Positions 1-8,762 of a stretch of 64,000 bases of DNA are shown here, piece by piece. The position numbers and the translations under genes are program-made. This stretch comes from Paenibacillus_AB sp036577625 (GTDB taxonomy: Bacteria; Bacillota; Bacilli; Paenibacillales; NBRC-103111), in contig NZ_JARBDC010000008.1 in the NCBI RefSeq assembly GCF_036577625.1, positions 1-64,000 of the forward strand, written 5' to 3'. Numbering within the stretch: the stretch's first letter is position 1; every line of letters begins with the position of its first letter. Below the pieces are notes generated by a model. That model was given only the letters and a program-made list of their open reading frames with translations, made no database searches and had not been told where the DNA came from.

Positions 1-798
1 GGCATGTTCCGCAAAGACCCGGAGGCGATCCGGGAATGGTCACCGGATCATGTGCGCATGTGCGCCGCGCGGCAGCTGGACATTTTGGACAGCGCCGCCG
101 TCATGCTGAAGCCGGGCGGAACGCTCGCCTACTCCACCTGCACGTTCAACCGGACGGAAAACGAGGACGTGCTCGCCGCCTTTACCGCCAAATATCCGGC
201 ATTCGCCGTCCTGCGCACCGAGCGGCTGTGGCCGCATCGCGTACGCGGCGAAGGGCATTTCGTCGCTTTGCTGCGCAAGGGCGACGGCGGCGAATCGGCC
301 GCGGCGCGCGGCAGACGGGGCGGAAAGCCGGCCGGCGCGGCCGACAAATCGGTGCGCGAAGCGATGCGGCTGGCCGAGCGAATGATGCGGGAGGTCGCTC
401 CGTCGTTTTCGCTCCCTCCGGGAGAGCCCGCGCTGTTCGGCGAACAGCTGTACTGGCTGCCGGCGGCGCCGGACTTCGCGATACGCGCGGACGATTTGGA
501 CGGCGTCAAAACGCTGCGGCCCGGCCTTCAGCTGGCCCATATCAAGAAAGGGCGCGCCGAGCCCGCGCATGCGCTGGCCATGGCGATAACGCCGGACATG
601 TGCCGCGCCGCCGTCTCGCTGCCCGCGGACGCCCCGGAGCTGGAAACGTATTTGAAGGGCGGGACGATACCGGCGGGGCCGGCTGCGGCCGGCTGGACGC
701 TGGTTGCGGTAGAGGGCCATCCGGTCGGTTGGGGCAAAGCTTCCGGGGGACTGCTCAAAAACCATTTGCCGAAAGGACTGCGCTTGATGGGCGGCTAA
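1..798 (+). CDS. RsmF/NOL1-NOP2-Sun family rRNA m5C methyltransferase, C-terminal part (partial)
   Basis: The frame is open at base 1, so the gene begins upstream of the window and only the last 265 codons are visible. The visible part starts just after the catalytic DAPCSGEG loop (G-MFRKDP remains) and includes the second conserved cysteine segment (STCTF) typical of SAM-dependent 5-methylcytosine rRNA methyltransferases. It ends in a PUA-like C-terminal region (AHALAM; GWGKASGG). A full-length paralogue lies at 11705-13234 on the other strand and shares these motifs. The family methylates cytosine in 16S rRNA; the exact target is not predictable here. Convergent with the next gene, with 17 bases between the stops. 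Confidence 0.85.
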   Translation, partial: GMFRKDPEAIREWSPDHVRMCAARQLDILDSAAVMLKPGGTLAYSTCTFNRTENEDVLAAFTAKYPAFAVLRTERLWPHRVRGEGHFVALLRKGDGGESAAARGRRGGKPAGAADKSVREAMRLAERMMREVAPSFSLPPGEPALFGEQLYWLPAAPDFAIRADDLDGVKTLRPGLQLAHIKKGRAEPAHALAMAITPDMCRAAVSLPADAPELETYLKGGTIPAGPAAAGWTLVAVEGHPVGWGKASGGLLKNHLPKGLRLMGG

Positions 799-815
799 GC
801 ACGGCCGTTTGCCGC

Positions 816-1688
816 TTACCGGTAGGCTTGAATGAATTCGACCGCCTGCCGAATGCTCGGCTCCGGATCGCCGCCGCCCTCGTGTTCGACCGTCAGGTAG
901 CCGCCGTAGCCGATATCGGCAAGGGCGCCGAAATAAGCGTCGAAATCGACGTGGCCTTCCCCGACCGGCGTTTCCGCGTACACCTTTTTCGCCCGGACCA
1001 TCTCGCGCACTTTGCCGCCCTCGCCGAACGTGTAGTCGAGCGAGGCGTACACTTCCCGCGGATCGACGGCGAGATAGCGGACTCCGTCCTTCACGTGCGT
1101 GTGCACGATATAGTCCTTCAGCAAATGAACGCCGCGGACCGGATCGTCGCCCGTCACCATCACCATGTTCGCCGGGTCGAAATTGACCGCAACTCCCCGG
1201 CCGCCGAGCGTATCGAGAAACGATTTCAGCTGGTAAGCCGTCGTCGGTCCGGTCTCGATCGCAAAATGGCCGTCCATGCTTTCGGCGAATCGGCACAGCT
1301 CGGCGCACGCCCTGCGCATGTCCGCATAAACGGCGCTCTCGGTATCGTACGGAATGACGCCGATATGCATCGTCACGATATCGGTTCCGAGCTCCTTGGC
1401 CAGCTCCAGGGCGCGCTTCGCCAGAGCGATGTTGTCCGCGTTCGCCCCGCCTTCCTGCAGGCCGAAGCCGCCGAAGCTGATGCACAGGGCGGAAACGTCC
1501 AGGCCGTGCGATGCGATCTCGTTTCTCCATTCGCTGCGCGCGCCCGGCGTCAGCGCCGCGGGATCGAGCTCGCCGCGGGCGAACAGCTGCACGCCTTCCG
1601 CCCCCGCCTCCTTCGCCTTGCGAAGTCCGTCCCGGACCCCGACGCGGAAGTTTTCCGCGATTACGCCGATTTTATTCGTCAATGGCAT
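816..1688 (-). CDS. Sugar phosphate isomerase/epimerase (xylose isomerase-like TIM barrel)
   Basis: A 290-residue AP-endonuclease-2/xylose-isomerase-like TIM barrel. Metal-site segments are visible: an ETG strand (FAIETGPT), NFDPAN, HTHVKDG and a C-terminal TVEHEGG. These enzymes isomerise or epimerise sugars or inositol derivatives in the cytoplasm; the substrate is unknown. I chose the ATG at 1688 because GGGAG sits about seven bases before it; an in-frame ATG 15 bases upstream would overlap that site. It lies 94 bases downstream of the Gfo/Idh oxidoreductase on the same strand and is probably co-transcribed. A similar pair recurs at 53540-55443. Confidence 0.85.
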   Translation of the reverse strand: MPLTNKIGVIAENFRVGVRDGLRKAKEAGAEGVQLFARGELDPAALTPGARSEWRNEIASHGLDVSALCISFGGFGLQEGGANADNIALAKRALELAKELGTDIVTMHIGVIPYDTESAVYADMRRACAELCRFAESMDGHFAIETGPTTAYQLKSFLDTLGGRGVAVNFDPANMVMVTGDDPVRGVHLLKDYIVHTHVKDGVRYLAVDPREVYASLDYTFGEGGKVREMVRAKKVYAETPVGEGHVDFDAYFGALADIGYGGYLTVEHEGGGDPEPSIRQAVEFIQAYR

Positions 1689-1782
1689 CGTTGTTCTCCC
1701 CATCCTTTTCGATTCGGCGCAGTCGGCCGCGCCCTGCGCTTCGGGCGCGAGCCGACATCGATTCGCCGCCTGCTCCTATTGC

Positions 1783-2769
1783 TTACGGGCGGGCCGCCGG
1801 CAGCTCCGGCGAATATCCCGCCGCCTCGTAGATCGCTTCCGTCAGCCGAAGCACCTTTAGTGCGTATTCCCCGGACACGAGCAGCTCCTGCCGGCCCAAA
1901 ATCGCTTCGACGAAGTTGCGGTCCGGATCGGTGTCCGCCGCCGGCAGCACGGGCTCGACGGGCTCTTCCCCGTTGCGGCGCAGCTCGATTTTGCCGTTGT
2001 TGCAAAAGATCGCGCCTTCCTCGCCGACGAAGACGTACGATTCCTCGAAACATTTCCGATTCGTTTTGCCGACGATGTTCAAGCTGCCGATCGCCCCTTC
2101 GGCAAACCGGATCGCCGAAAACGAGTCGACCTCGACCGGCGATTGTTGGCAGTCCAGCTGAGCGACGACCGATTCCGGCGTCAAGCCGGTCGTCCACAGA
2201 AGAACGTCGATGATGTGGCTTCCCGAGTCCATCAGCATGCCGCCGCCGGACAGCTTCGGATCTTGCCGCCACGTTCCCGCCTGCGCGTCTTTCCAGTCCT
2301 GGTACAGCGTCGCATTGACCGACGTGAGCCGGCCGATCGCGCCGCCGGCGATGGCGGAGCGGATGTACATGAACTGCGGCACGCAATGCCGCTGGTACGA
2401 GACCTGCAGCAGCTTGCCTGCCCGCTTCGCGTGGGCGATCAGTTGCTCCGCTTCGCTCGACGTGCAGGTCATCGGCTTTTCCAGCAGCACATGCTTGCCC
2501 GCCGACAAGGCATCGCGCGCCTGGGAGAAATGGAGCGTATGCGGCGAGCATATGATGACCGCGTCGACCGTTTCGTTGCGCAGCATTTCCGTATAATCCC
2601 CGTATTCGGCGACGTCGGCCAGGCCGAACCTTTGCCGAAGCTTTTCCCGGCTCGCTTCGCTCGGGTCGGCGAGCGCCACGACGGCGGCATCCCCGACCTG
2701 CCGCAGCCTTTGGGCATGCGTATGGGCCATATTGCCCGTCCCGATCATGCCGATTCGAATCGTTGCCAT
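1783..2769 (-). CDS. Gfo/Idh/MocA family oxidoreductase
   Basis: A 328-residue NAD(P)-dependent sugar or inositol dehydrogenase. The N-terminal Rossmann fold has GMIGTGNMAHTH, followed by the family EKPMT motif near residue 95 and a C-terminal alpha/beta substrate domain. The start at 2769 is supported by GGGAGG seven bases upstream, which removes a long non-native N-terminal extension of the open frame. The gene precedes the TIM-barrel isomerase at 816-1688; such pairs typically act in sequence on an oxidised sugar. The substrate cannot be told from sequence. Confidence 0.88.
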   Translation of the reverse strand: MATIRIGMIGTGNMAHTHAQRLRQVGDAAVVALADPSEASREKLRQRFGLADVAEYGDYTEMLRNETVDAVIICSPHTLHFSQARDALSAGKHVLLEKPMTCTSSEAEQLIAHAKRAGKLLQVSYQRHCVPQFMYIRSAIAGGAIGRLTSVNATLYQDWKDAQAGTWRQDPKLSGGGMLMDSGSHIIDVLLWTTGLTPESVVAQLDCQQSPVEVDSFSAIRFAEGAIGSLNIVGKTNRKCFEESYVFVGEEGAIFCNNGKIELRRNGEEPVEPVLPAADTDPDRNFVEAILGRQELLVSGEYALKVLRLTEAIYEAAGYSPELPAARP

Positions 2770-2936
2770 GTACAGACCTCCCGTAACATTTCGGCCGAGC
2801 GTCCGCCTTCCCTCTGCGGGGACAGCCGCGTCCGTCCGCCTTGAAATTCCATGCTCAGTATAGGCGATGCGGCCAAAGCCTGTATTTGGCAATCGGCGCT
2901 GCTTTGTTGTGCACAAACGGTTTTTTGGAGAACGGC

Positions 2937-2963
2937 AAAAAGACCGGGCGTGGGGCCCGGTCT
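2937..2963 (-). terminator. Rho-independent terminator after the acidic protein gene
   Basis: A 9-bp stem (AGACCGGGC / GCCCGGTCT) is followed by a T run on the minus strand. It sits about 40 bases past the stop of the gene at 3005-4045. Confidence 0.8.
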
Positions 2964-3004
2964 CGGCGTCCTCCGCCGGCATGCCGGGATCGGCGCGGCA
3001 GCCG

Positions 3005-4045
3005 TCAGTGGACGATTTCGGTTTCGTATACAATATCGTCGATCAGCCGGTTATTGACGAGCATCGACAAATTGAGCGAGTCGTAATCTTTTTCCTTGTC
3101 CAGCTCCTGCATCAGCAGCGCCCCGATATACTCGCGGTCTTCCGAGCTTTCCGGATCGCGGAAATCGATAAAACCGCTCAGCTCGCGGCGGCTTACGTCG
3201 ACGGTCGCCCGGGCGATCGGCAAACCTCCGTGCGACTTTTTGTACAAGTCGTATGTGATCGTATCGCCGTCGTTTCTGGCCAGAACGACCGAATAGCCCC
3301 GATGGTCGTCGTCGACCGATGCGACATCGTACTCGTCGTCATCCAGAAAATCTTCGTGAGTCAGATCGACGGTCTCGATCGTATCGCCGTCGTACTTCAT
3401 TTCGATATGAAACGTATCCACTTCGTCGGGATCGAAGTCGGAAACGAGCAGTCTCGTCGCGGCTTCGATATCGGCATCCGCCGGCTCGAATTTCCAGTCG
3501 ATTTCCGCCAGCACGTCCGCCCCCCGTATGCGAACGAACGCTTCGGCCAACCATTCCCGGTCGGGGCCGTACATATGGTATTCGATCCGGTTGCGGCTTT
3601 CCCCCACGATGGCCAATTCGTGCACCGGCGATCGATCTTCGTCGTCCTCGGCCATTTCGATCGAATCGCGGCCGTCCGGATCGACGTCGTCCAGATGCGA
3701 CTCGTCGTCATCCTCGGACGTATCGGCGAGTTCGTCCGCAAACGATTCGATAACGCCGATCTGATGCCCTGCGGTCATAATGTGGTCGTAGGAGCTGCAA
3801 GTGACGATCACTTCGCAGTCCCTGGCTCCGAGCGCATCGACCAAATGCTCGATGTATTGCTGAGCCGCTTGTATCGCCTCCGCTTTTTTGCCGCCTTCCA
3901 GCGAATCGCGCTCGAGCTGAACCGAGCCGGACAGTCTGTCGCCTTCCCGGTAAACGAGCGTCATCGCCCCGACGAACCGGCCGTCCAGCAAAAGCTCGGT
4001 CACTTCCCCGCCGGCCGTTTTCAAATCGGGCCTTAACGTGATCAT
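3005..4045 (-). CDS. Acidic protein of unknown function
   Basis: I do not recognise this 346-residue protein. It has no signal peptide or membrane segment. It is very acidic, especially in a linker around residues 110-140 rich in Asp, Glu and Ser (ADTSEDDDESHLDD). This linker separates an N-terminal alpha/beta-looking part (TELLLDGRFVGAMTLVYREGDRLSG) from a C-terminal half of alternating strands with repeated D-D-E clusters. The two halves have similar openings, suggesting two related beta-rich domains. The start is chosen at ATG 4045, nine bases after GGAG; ATG 4051 and TTG 4054 are in-frame alternatives. It has its own terminator, so it is probably monocistronic. Confidence 0.75.
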   Translation of the reverse strand: MITLRPDLKTAGGEVTELLLDGRFVGAMTLVYREGDRLSGSVQLERDSLEGGKKAEAIQAAQQYIEHLVDALGARDCEVIVTCSSYDHIMTAGHQIGVIESFADELADTSEDDDESHLDDVDPDGRDSIEMAEDDEDRSPVHELAIVGESRNRIEYHMYGPDREWLAEAFVRIRGADVLAEIDWKFEPADADIEAATRLLVSDFDPDEVDTFHIEMKYDGDTIETVDLTHEDFLDDDEYDVASVDDDHRGYSVVLARNDGDTITYDLYKKSHGGLPIARATVDVSRRELSGFIDFRDPESSEDREYIGALLMQELDKEKDYDSLNLSMLVNNRLIDDIVYETEIVH

Positions 4046-4270
4046 CGTCATCAACTCCGTTCTCCATGATGGGGTAGTCGCTACTTCAACGGTATTATTC
4101 GGTGCAGGCCCATTTTCTATGCGTCAGGGCTTTTGTCCGGGTCGGATGTTCCGGCGCCGCAATATGATGAAGTATGCCGAATGCGGAATCGGCTGACGGA
4201 TAAGAAGCGATCGCGGAAGCGCGGATCGCGCCGCATTCGGGAAATACGTTCAGACGGGGAGGAATCGCAC

Positions 4271-4363
4271 GTGTCTGGTGTTGGAGGCTTCGCAACGTCG
4301 ACCGCTGTCATTCTTGTGCTGTTCATCCTGTTGGTTATCGTATCCCGCGGATTGCTGTACTGA
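4271..4363 (+). CDS. YjcZ/SscA-like small sporulation protein, copy 1
   Basis: A 30-residue protein starting at GTG 4271, eight bases after GGGGAGG. It has a short Gly-rich head (MSGVGGFATST), one hydrophobic helix (about 12-24) and the tail SRGLLY. This matches the YjcZ-family small sporulation proteins of spore-formers, which are usually membrane- or coat-associated. A near-identical copy follows 52 bases downstream. Sporulation expression is inferred from the family. Confidence 0.75.
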   Translation: MSGVGGFATSTAVILVLFILLVIVSRGLLY

Positions 4364-4415
4364 TCCCGGAGCGAAACCACTTTTTTAAAAACGATCGAAC
4401 GAAGGAGGTAATCCT

Positions 4416-4508
4416 ATGTCCGGAGTAGGCGGCGTATTTACTTCGACGGGTGTCATTCTCGTGCTGTTCATCCTGCTTGTTATCGTATCCCGCGGGTTCT
4501 TGTACTGA
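4416..4508 (+). CDS. YjcZ/SscA-like small sporulation protein, copy 2
   Basis: A 30-residue paralogue of the preceding gene, with an ATG start and AAGGAGG upstream. It differs at only a few positions (VFTSTGV for FATSTAV; GFLY for GLLY). The twin arrangement is a tandem duplication that kept both ribosome sites. A strong terminator follows, so the two genes probably form one small transcript. Confidence 0.8.
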   Translation: MSGVGGVFTSTGVILVLFILLVIVSRGFLY

Positions 4509-4535
4509 GATCGATAGCCGAGCCGATTGAAACCG

Positions 4536-4582
4536 AAAAAGGGGCTGTCCCGGGGTAAGCGCCCGCGGGATAGCCCCTTTTT
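4536..4582 (+). terminator. Rho-independent terminator after the twin YjcZ genes
   Basis: A 17-bp stem with one G-T mismatch (AAAAAGGGGCTGTCCCG and its complement) ends in a T run. It can also serve in the reverse direction. Confidence 0.85.
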
Positions 4583-4727
4583 CGTTCATCGGTCCAAGCG
4601 GTAGGCGGCGAGCGCCTAATGGACGCCTTCGCCGTTGTTCGAGGCGGTCGCCCGGACCGCCTCGCGGCAAAGGAAAGGCCCCCGGGTTCGTAAGGCCGGA
4701 AGCCGTACAAACGAGGGAGCCCTCGGG

Positions 4728-7700
4728 TCAATCGATAAATTTCAAAACATGCAGCATCCGTTTCAGCAGAACCGCGCTCTGGGCGCGGGTGGCCGGCTCC
4801 TGCGGGGCGAACGTCGTATCCGTGATGCCTTCGATCAAGCCGGCCGCCAGCAGTTGGGCCGCAGGCTGCTTGGCCCAGTCGGCCACATCGGCATGGTCGG
4901 AGAAGCGCCCCAATGCCGAAACGTCAGCCTGCGGAAGCTCTCCGGCGTACCGGATCGCGCGGGCCAGCATCGCTGCCAGCTGCTCGCGCGAAACCGGCGC
5001 GTCGGGCCGGAACGTTCCGTCCTCGTACCCCTCGATCAATCCCGCTTCGGAAGCGGCTCCCACCGCCCCGGCGTACCAGGCGGCTTCCGGCCGTACGTCC
5101 GCATACAAGGATTCGCCGGCCTGCTCGACCAGTCCGAGCGCGCGTACGAGCATCGCCGCAAACTCCGCGCGGGTGACCGTACGATCGGGGGCAAACGTGT
5201 CCGCGCTCACCCCTTGAATGACGAGCTTGCTCGCCAAAAGCTCGACGTCCTCCCGCGCCCAATGCCCCTTCACGTCCGCGAACGTCCGGTCCGATCGGAC
5301 CGCGGTATACAAGCTGTTATGCGGCGCGTAAAAAGTCGCTACATTCTCCCCGTTCTCCGTCTCGAACACGGAAGGGACGAAATGCGGCCGGCCGGCCGAA
5401 TCGATCCAAACAACCGTGGATCGTCCGGGAGCTGCGGAAGCATCGAGCACGATCGTCCGTTCTGTGTATATGCCGCCGAGATTCGTCATTTCTTTTCCGT
5501 CCGCATACAGGGCGAAGTCGATCGGTTTGGCAACCATCGCGTAGCCTTGCCGTTTCAGCGCGGCATTCAGCTCGCCGCCCGCAGCCTCCGTCAGTCTCGA
5601 TATGGACACCGTCACGGTCGCATCGCTCGGGACATTGTCCCATACGCGCAGCGGCAGCTTGTAGCTTGCGCCGTTTACCCGGATGCGAATGGACGCATCC
5701 GGCCAAGCCTCGGAGCCTTCCCGAAGTGCTCGGGCCGGAACGTCCACCTTCACGATCGGATCCTTATTGTCGACCGCGATGTCGACTGTCCCGCTATCGG
5801 CAAGGAGCGACTTCAGAAGCTCGGTATCCGGCACGAGACGCAGGACGGACCTGCCGTCGCTCGCCTGTTCTTTTACCGCTTTTACCCGAACGTCCTTACC
5901 GTTAATCGCAACAGTCAGCTCCATAGTCGAATTCGGCTCGGGAGGCTGGGCCGCCGGTGCGGCAGGGTTCGAATCGCCGGATGAATCCGAACCGTCCGAC
6001 GGCTCCGAAGAGTCTGCCGCTGTCAATCGGATGCGGCCCGCATCGACGGTATTGCCCGCCACGACGTTCACGGCGGCCGTGTAAGCACGGTACCCCGGTG
6101 CGGTAACGGTTAACGTACGGCTGCCTTCCGCCACATCCGTCAGCGTGAAGCTTCCTTGCCCGTCAGTCGTGCCGACGATTCCGCCTACCGTCACCGTCGC
6201 GCCCGACAACGGAGCGTTGCCGACGCCGTATACCGTTCCCGTCACCGCACCGACGGTTACCGGGTCCGGCGGGACAAGAGTCAACTCGATGCGGCCCGCA
6301 TCGACGGTCTCGCCCGCCACGACGTTCACGGCGGCCGTGTAAGCACGATACCCCGGTGCGGTAACGGTTAACGTACGGCTGCCTTCCGCCACATCCGTCA
6401 GCGTGAAGCTTCCTTGCCCGTCAGTCGTGCCGCCGATTCCGCCTACCGTCACCGTCGCGCCCGACAACGGAGCGTTGCCGACGCCGTATACCGTTCCCGT
6501 CACCGTACCGACGGTTACCGGGTCCGGCGGGACAAGAGTCAACTCGATGCGGCCCGCATCGACGGTCTTGCCCGCCACGACGTTCACGACGGCGGTGTAC
6601 GCATAATATCCCGGTGCGGTAACGGTTAACGTACGGCTGCCTTCCGCCACATCCGTCAGCGCGAATGTTCCCGGACTGCCCGTCGTGCCGGCGATTCCAT
6701 AAACCGATACCGTCGCGCCCGACAAAGGTGCATGACCCGCTCCGTATACCGTTCCGATCACCGTACCGACGGTCGGGGGCGCCGGCAGTACCGTAACCGT
6801 TGCGGTGGCCGTATGCGATCCGTCCCCGGTCGTTACCGTAATCGTCGACGTTCCCGCAGCGACGGGCGTCACGTTGCCCGCTTGGTCCACGTCGGCCACG
6901 GACGAATCGCTCGTGCTCCACGTCACCGCCCGGTCGGTCGCGTCTGCAGGCACGACAATCGCCGTCAGCTTCTGCGTAGGCCGCCCCGCCGTCAAGGTCA
7001 GCTCCGCCGGATCGACGCTCACTCCGGTTACGCGGATCCGATCCTGAATGTTGGAGGCGTCAAGTTGAACGCTGCTCCAAGCCCGAATTTTGCCCTCCGC
7101 GTCCGCCTCGAACATTTGCAAATATCGGCCGACGGCTGCAAGCGGTATGTCCGCCCCCAGCGTATACCGAATCGCTTCGCCCGGAAGCGCCGACCCGATC
7201 AGTGGGCGAACGCCTGCCGCATCGCCGAGCGTATAGGCGAACGTACGGTCGGGCCCGACCGGCAAAGCCACGGCCTTCGTCGATCCGAACGCGTCGCCCG
7301 GGGCGATTTCGAGCCCGGGAATATTCGGCACCGACTCGTCGACGTACAGGGTCAGGGCTGCGCCGGCCGAATTCGAGCCCGTATCGGTGGCCGTTACCGA
7401 CAGAGGGAATACGCCGGCCTGCGCAGGCACTCCCTGAAGAACCCCCTCGGCGGTCACCTGCATGCCAGCCGGAAGCCCGGATGCGCTCCAGTCCAATCCG
7501 CCCGACGCACCGTCGAATGCTTCGAGACGCAACGAATAGGGCGCATCCTTGATCCCTCTCGGCAGGGCATCCGTCAGAACGATGGGCCGCAAATAAGGAT
7601 AGCCTTCGTTCGCGCTCGGGTGAATGGCCCACGTCCCCTCGAAATCCCAGCCTTCGTAGTTCGATTCGAGCTTCATGTCGGCTGTCGCCCGGCCTTCGAG

Positions 7701-8627
7701 CTCCTTCGCGCCGCCGTAGTCGCTGCCGATGCCTGCCGTTTGCCCGGTGGACTCCCGATCGAAGAACGAATGACCGATCGTGGCGCCTGCGGCAAAGGTA
7801 CCTACAAATCCCCCTACCAACAAGTGTGCCGATCCGGCCGGCGTAACGGTCCCTGACGCATAGCTGCTTTCGATCCTTCCGTAAACGAGCTGTCCCGCCA
7901 GTCCGCCGGAAAAGACGAACGTAAGGGAGGACCCGGAATTCACATTGGCGACCGGTCCGGTTGCATAGGAGTTGCGGATGGTGCCCGCACCCTGCGATCC
8001 GATCAGCCCCCCCGCATATTGATTGGCGCCCGGGCCGCTCTTCACGGATGCGGTCGAATGTGAACCGGCGATGAGGGAATTGGTGGCCCCTCCAACCAGC
8101 CCCCCGGCGACGCTCGTGCCGGAGAGCCCTTGGTCGCCGCTCGCAACGCTGCCCTACGAATACGAACGGACGATGCTGCCCCCGTCCGCAAGGATTCCGG
8201 CCAAACCTCCGGCATATTGTCCGCCCTCGAGTTGAACGGATACGCCCAAGTCCGTGACGGTCCCCCGTACGATACCGAAGAAGCCCGCGGCAAACCAAGT
8301 ATGGCCTTGAATCTCGAGCCCGGATATGCGATGCCCCCTGCCGTCGAACAAACCGGTAAAAGGCCCGTGCTCGTTGCCGCCGAACGGAATCCAGTCGTAC
8401 CCGGTCATGTCGATGTCGTTCGTCAATCGAATGTTGCGGCCGACATAATCGGCCTGGTTCTGATCGATATAAGCCAGCTGCTCGGCGGTCGAGACCAGCA
8501 CCCAGCCGGACGATTCGGGCGGAACCGGGTCGGCGGCGGCCCGTGCTGTCGGTGCAAGAAGTCCGGATTGTCCGAGCAGGATCGGGATCGCGAGCAGGAT
8601 GGCCAAAAACAAGGATAGTCGTTTCAT
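4728..8627 (-). pseudogene. SLH-domain surface protein gene with GLUG, Ig-like and carboxypeptidase-regulatory repeats, interrupted by one in-frame TAG
   Basis: One continuous frame of 1300 codons runs from ATG 8627 (AAGGAG upstream) to the stop at 4728, except for a TAG at 8156-8154 after codon 157. Order of parts: a signal peptide (about 1-33); GLUG-type repeats (GGLIG...NSYATGPV); a putative Ig/cadherin-like domain; a BIG2 Ig-like domain (VTGVSVDPAELTLTAG); three almost identical carboxypeptidase-regulatory-like units; a Pro/Ser linker; a beta-rich domain; and three C-terminal SLH domains that would anchor it to secondary cell-wall polymer. In sister repeats the position of the stop is Thr or Ser (SYATG, SYASG), so TCG to TAG is the simplest explanation. 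It is either inactivated or translated by read-through or restart. Confidence 0.85.
6025..6790 (-). repeat. Three tandem 258-bp repeats encoding carboxypeptidase-regulatory-like units
   Basis: Units begin near 6025, 6283 and 6541 and recur with a 258-base period, which is 86 codons and so in frame. They are nearly identical in nucleotide sequence, more than protein selection alone would need. This suggests recent duplication or gene conversion. Each encodes a G-T-V-Y-G...SGATV...GSRTLTVTAPGY module. Copy number may vary between strains, and assembly errors are possible here. Confidence 0.85.
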
Positions 8628-8762
8628 GATGGTAGTCTCCTTAACGAAAATGGTACAAATCGGCATCGGTTTATGCGGCGCTTCCAGTAGTGTAATATAA
8701 GAAGATAAGGTTTCGTGTTTCATTTTTGTTTCAACTTTACCGTACGGAAAGAAGCGTGCAGG

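Noticed and set aside
36..2213. A 725-codon plus-strand frame across the first two gene pairs
   Set aside because: It crosses two genes of opposite strand and reads as a GC-rich shadow with Arg/Ala runs.
5965..5985. tRNA T-arm-like GGTTCGAATC
   Set aside because: It lies in the coding sequence of the SLH gene and has no matching acceptor or anticodon arms.
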